Positions 54,818 through 58,000 of a DNA stretch of 58,000 bases are shown piece after piece. Below the pieces are notes generated by a model. That model saw nothing but the letters and a program-made list of their open reading frames with translations, was not told where the DNA came from and did not search any database. The position numbers and the translations under genes are program-made. The DNA comes from Adiantum capillus-veneris. Its lineage: Eukaryota; Streptophyta; Polypodiopsida; Polypodiales; Pteridaceae. Location of the stretch: NCBI GenBank assembly GCA_014529385.2, contig CM043968.1, forward strand, positions 22,315,484-22,373,483, in the 5' to 3' direction. Position 1 is the first letter of the stretch; every line of letters starts with the position of its first letter.

Positions 54818-54852
54818 TACGGGTCAGAACAATGGCACGGCCTCAGGCTCGG
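53894..54852. repeat. 454-bp-period tandem duplication containing the end of MITE 2
   Basis: GGGTTTTTTTCTAACACTG starts at 53894 and again at 54348. Each unit then has CCTTGACTCCTTGGGTTTCG, CAAGCTGTGGGTTTCATAGG, a (GA)n tract, GGCCTGCAGTCGACGAGGAC, a second (GA)n tract and GGCACGGCCTCAGGCTCGG. Unit 2 is longer because of its GA tracts and a short duplication of GAGGACAAGGGG. Confidence 0.93.
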
Positions 54853-54961
54853 TCTCCTAGGGTCAATCGTTGCAGTGTCGTATCAGGTTGTGGGGACGCC
54901 ATCTATGGCGTGGTGAACCAGGGTAGGCCAACGAATCAGTGGCAACAAGCTAAGGTGCACG

Positions 54962-55054
<93 letters not shown>
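54080..55054. repeat. Five (GA)n microsatellites
   Basis: About 54080-54124, 54222-54311, 54534-54612, 54726-54814 and 54965-55054. The long Arg/Glu-repeat ORFs here are artefacts. Confidence 0.98.
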
Positions 55055-55056
<2 letters not shown>

Positions 55057-55114
55057 CTGTCCCAGTTGTGCACGAACGCCGAGAACTAGGTAGATGGTTA
55101 GTCGTAGTGGGCGA

Positions 55115-55136
55115 GAGAGATAGATAGATAGATAGA
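55115..55136. repeat. (GATA)n tail of LINE copy B
   Basis: GATA repeats after a short GA run; read on the minus strand this is (TATC)n after the LINE 3' end GATAATAAAA. Confidence 0.9.
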
Positions 55137-58000
55137 TTTTATTATCGTCCTCGGAGGTCAAATATGACCTATGGGACCAAAGTTACATGTGATGTAGTAT
55201 GTCTATGGCTGATGAGTGACTCTCGATGCTCCAAAATTGTAGTGATGAGAGTCGCAATGGAGAGCCCACACTTTGGCTGGGAGAAGAAAGTGTGTAGGTC
55301 TAAGTTATGGCTGAAAATGTGAGAGAAGCAAGTTCGGATGTGATCAAAAGTTGAGCACTCTAGTAGTGTGTGGTACTCAGACTCTCGAACTTGTAGTGAG
55401 CATAATGTGCACAATCGATTTGACTCTTCTCCATTGCCCCAACGCCCTATCTCGCATCGAAGGAAATGGGAGCTAAGCCGAATTGCTGCGATAGTGTGTA
55501 TCGCGGACAAGGGAATAGGCTCAAGCATGTAAGTGTGAGTACGGTTTCCTCTCTCATCGAAGAACATGGTTTTGTAGTTGGGGGCAATATAGGTGGTGTA
55601 ATGTATGAAGCGTGACCCACCGAATTTCTCCCAAGCCGTAATACATTGGCGTTGTAGAAAAGCTTCATTCACTTGAGAGTCAATTGAAGCATCATGTAGC
55701 AAGTGTAATGCATCCCATCTCCCAAACCACTTCTTTATGTCTTGCATCCATCCCGTGCTCAAGATCTTGCTTTTATGCATCTTTTGAACTTTTTTGCTTG
55801 CTTCCCATGCAATTGTAGGAAGTCGCTGTGAGGGGTTTTGACGCATCTTTATCATGTACTCCACAACCCTTTCCATGCCCATAACCTCAATTGGAAGAGA
55901 TCCCGACTCAAGAAGTAGGAGCATATATGGTGTTTGTGTCTTAACTTGGAGAAAGTTTGTAAGAAAACGCTTTTGGACATTCTCAAACTCTTTCCAAGTA
56001 GACTTTGAGATGCTCCCGCCCCACACTTCAACTCCATAAAGAAGAACCGGTGTCACCAATGCATCAAAAAGATACTTCTTGAGAACCCAACACTTGATGT
56101 TTCCCGCATTACACATGTTCTCAAATGCATAATATGCTCTCTTTCCCGCTTCCAAACGACGCATAGCACATTCATGCCACTTCTGATTGGATGGAACCTC
56201 AGGGCCAAGTTACTTAAAGCTCTCAACAACTTCAAGTGTCTCGTTGTTGTACACAATGCATGGCTTCTCCTTATGGTTGGTTTTCACAAGCATAACCTTT
56301 GTTTTGGATTCATTTACAATCAGCCCACTATGCAATCAAAAGTTCTCAAGGACAACCATAAGCTTTTGTGCATCTTCTAAAGTGTGTGCTAGAAGCACTA
56401 CATCATCCGCATACAACAAAAGCATGATTACCGCATTGCAAATAGTGACCTCTTCAATGCCTTCTTCTTGCATAAAGTCAAGTACCATTTGTTCCAATTG
56501 ATCGATGCATAGACCAAAGAGAGTTGGTGACAATGGACATCCTTGTTTAGCCCCAATAGTGCTTACAAAAATTTCTAAAATTTCTCTTCCCATGCGCAAT
56601 TGACAAATCACCTTCTCATAGATTCGAGAAACCGCAAGCATAAACTCACTTGGCACTTGGAGTTCTTCCATCCTTCTCCACAAATTGTTACGTGGAATCA
56701 TATCAAAGGCTTTCTTAAAGTCCACAAAACAACAATACAATCTCTTGCCTTTCAACCGACTTTCCTCCATGAGAACACGAAGAGTGACAAGATGATCAAT
56801 GGTGCTATGGCATCGACGAAAACCCGCTTGTCCCTTTGCACGCTTGTCATTCTCTTCAGCCCAATCACTCAATTTCATCTCCATTATGCACCCAAACAAC
56901 TTTGCCATAAGAGACCCAATCATTATAGTCCGGTAGTTGCTTGCATTCTTTACATCCCCTCCTTTATGCAAAGGCTTAACCCAATTAGTACTCCAATCAT
57001 AAGGCATACCATGTTGAAGTGCAAGGTTGAACATATCACACATCCACTCATGGGTAAAATCTCCCGTCCATTTGATCATCTCCGGCTTGATACCTTGAAG
57101 ATCTCCCGCTTTGCGAGTGGCCAACTTTTCAAGCCCACCGCATACATCCTCAATAGTAAAAAAAGACGGCATACATGGGAGTGAACCATAAAATGGCATT
57201 TTTTCAGTATTTTCTTGCTCATATATTTGCCTACAATGTGTGTACATATCCACTAGACTCAAGTTACCAAAATTCTCAACCCGCTTGCCTCTCAAGTTTC
57301 TCCAAAATCTTCCACATGCATGTGCCTTTTCTTGGACTTGAAATTCTTGTTGCTTTACTTCCCATCTTCTTCTCTTCTTTTGAATCAATGCCTTGTATGT
57401 ATGCAAATGACTTTGATAGTTGTATTTGTCCATAGTTGCATCAAGCTTTATCAAGGACTTTCGAGCATCTTGACATTCTTTATCAAGCCACCTTTTGCGC
57501 GATCTATCTTTGTTGATACCATGGAGATGCTTTATGGCAAAGCATTCTTACGCACAAGAACAAATAGCTTTCTTGAAAGCTTCCCATTTAGTTTCCAATG
57601 GTGCATCACATTGAAGATTTGTCATCCATAATTTTTGCTCAACCATTTCAATGTACATTGGTGCCCGTTTAAAATCCATACATAGTGATAACTTCTCTTT
57701 CCTTTGGCTGAGATTATCATGCTTAGTTGCTTCTCCACATGAAAGGTCAATACATAAGGTGCGATGGTCGGATTTCGGGGTCCATTGACCAAACATAAAA
57801 CTCTTTATGCGATACATGATGGCTTCAGAGAGTAGCATATAGTCAATCACACTATCCCCATTATGTCTTCTACATGTAAATCCATTGGTTCCACTCCACA
57901 AAGATACACCATTGGCAATGAACATACCCGTGCTATTACACATGTGTAAAAGCAACTTTCCATAGTGATCCGGCTCTTTCTCATCCATTGAAGTACGATC
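55137..58000 (-). mobile_element. LINE copy B, 5' part beyond the window
   Basis: Minus-strand copy of the same LINE family as 48204-52425, with closely similar RT and end domain. The window ends inside its endonuclease. The two copies face each other tail to tail, about 2.7 kb apart. Confidence 0.92.
55169..57988 (-). pseudogene. LINE copy B ORF2, partial
   Basis: From the window edge: endonuclease from MDEKEPDHYGKLLLHMCNS (57988) to the SDH box and a TAA near 57548 (Lys in copy A); RT 56336-57454 with IGAKQGCPLSPTLF and YADD at 56402-56413; TGA at about 56336 and another stop near 56211 (Cys and Tyr in copy A); the end domain 55169-56164 with CTLCSLQVRESEYHTLLECS, a complete C-C-H-C finger. 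Copy B keeps the Gln and Trp that are stops in copy A, and copy A keeps those lost here, so each was functional in an ancestor. Confidence 0.88.

Overview
The window is transposon-dense DNA of a land plant. This follows from a Ty1/copia element primed by initiator-Met tRNA, a Ty3/gypsy element primed by tRNA-Asp, a CACTA (En/Spm) element with CACTA-type termini, APE-type LINEs, hAT-like MITEs and very abundant (GA)n/(TC)n tracts. I find no host gene that looks functional and no tRNA or rRNA gene. The species cannot be named from the sequence.

Layout. 1-1010: AT-rich flank. 1011-7900: a minus-strand copia element with two LTRs and an initiator-Met primer site, its gag split by a 1.7 kb foldback element (4981-6705) holding four GGCGCGC hairpins. 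7901-15399: mostly unassigned DNA with small tandem duplications, a decayed plus-strand copy of the same copia family (9843-11370) and an unidentified coding relic (11410-11618). 15400-15634 and 44525-46260: two halves of one unidentified degenerate ORF, split by a CACTA transposon (15635-44521) with a 3-bp CAA target duplication; removing the element rejoins the reading frame.

The CACTA element, about 7.8 kb without its passengers, carries broken TnpD-like and Transposase_24-like genes, subterminal GACGCATATATCGACG-type repeats, and a tandem array of about ten 173-bp units, most of which hold a hairpin of about 40 nt. A gag-only LTR element (TR-GAG-like, 22547-43677) with 2.8 kb LTRs sits inside it. 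Inside that element's 3' LTR is a 13.9 kb Ty3/gypsy element (22771-36686; TSD CCCAT). The nesting is four deep: old ORF, CACTA, gag-only element, gypsy.

The gypsy element is the most unusual object. It encodes ORF0, gag, a first aspartic protease, RT, RNase H and integrase, then, in the same frame after one stop codon, a second complete-looking retropepsin (DTGA) with a basic tail, and a separate intact acidic ORF of 140 codons before the 3' LTR. In this copy the first catalytic Asp of RT is His.

46261-58000: LINE territory. Two LINE 3'-end relics and a near full-length LINE (48204-52425) lie head to tail, each ending in (TC)n. After 2.7 kb of GA-rich DNA with two hAT-like MITEs and a 454-bp tandem duplication, a second LINE of the same family lies in opposite orientation (55137-58000, cut by the window edge).
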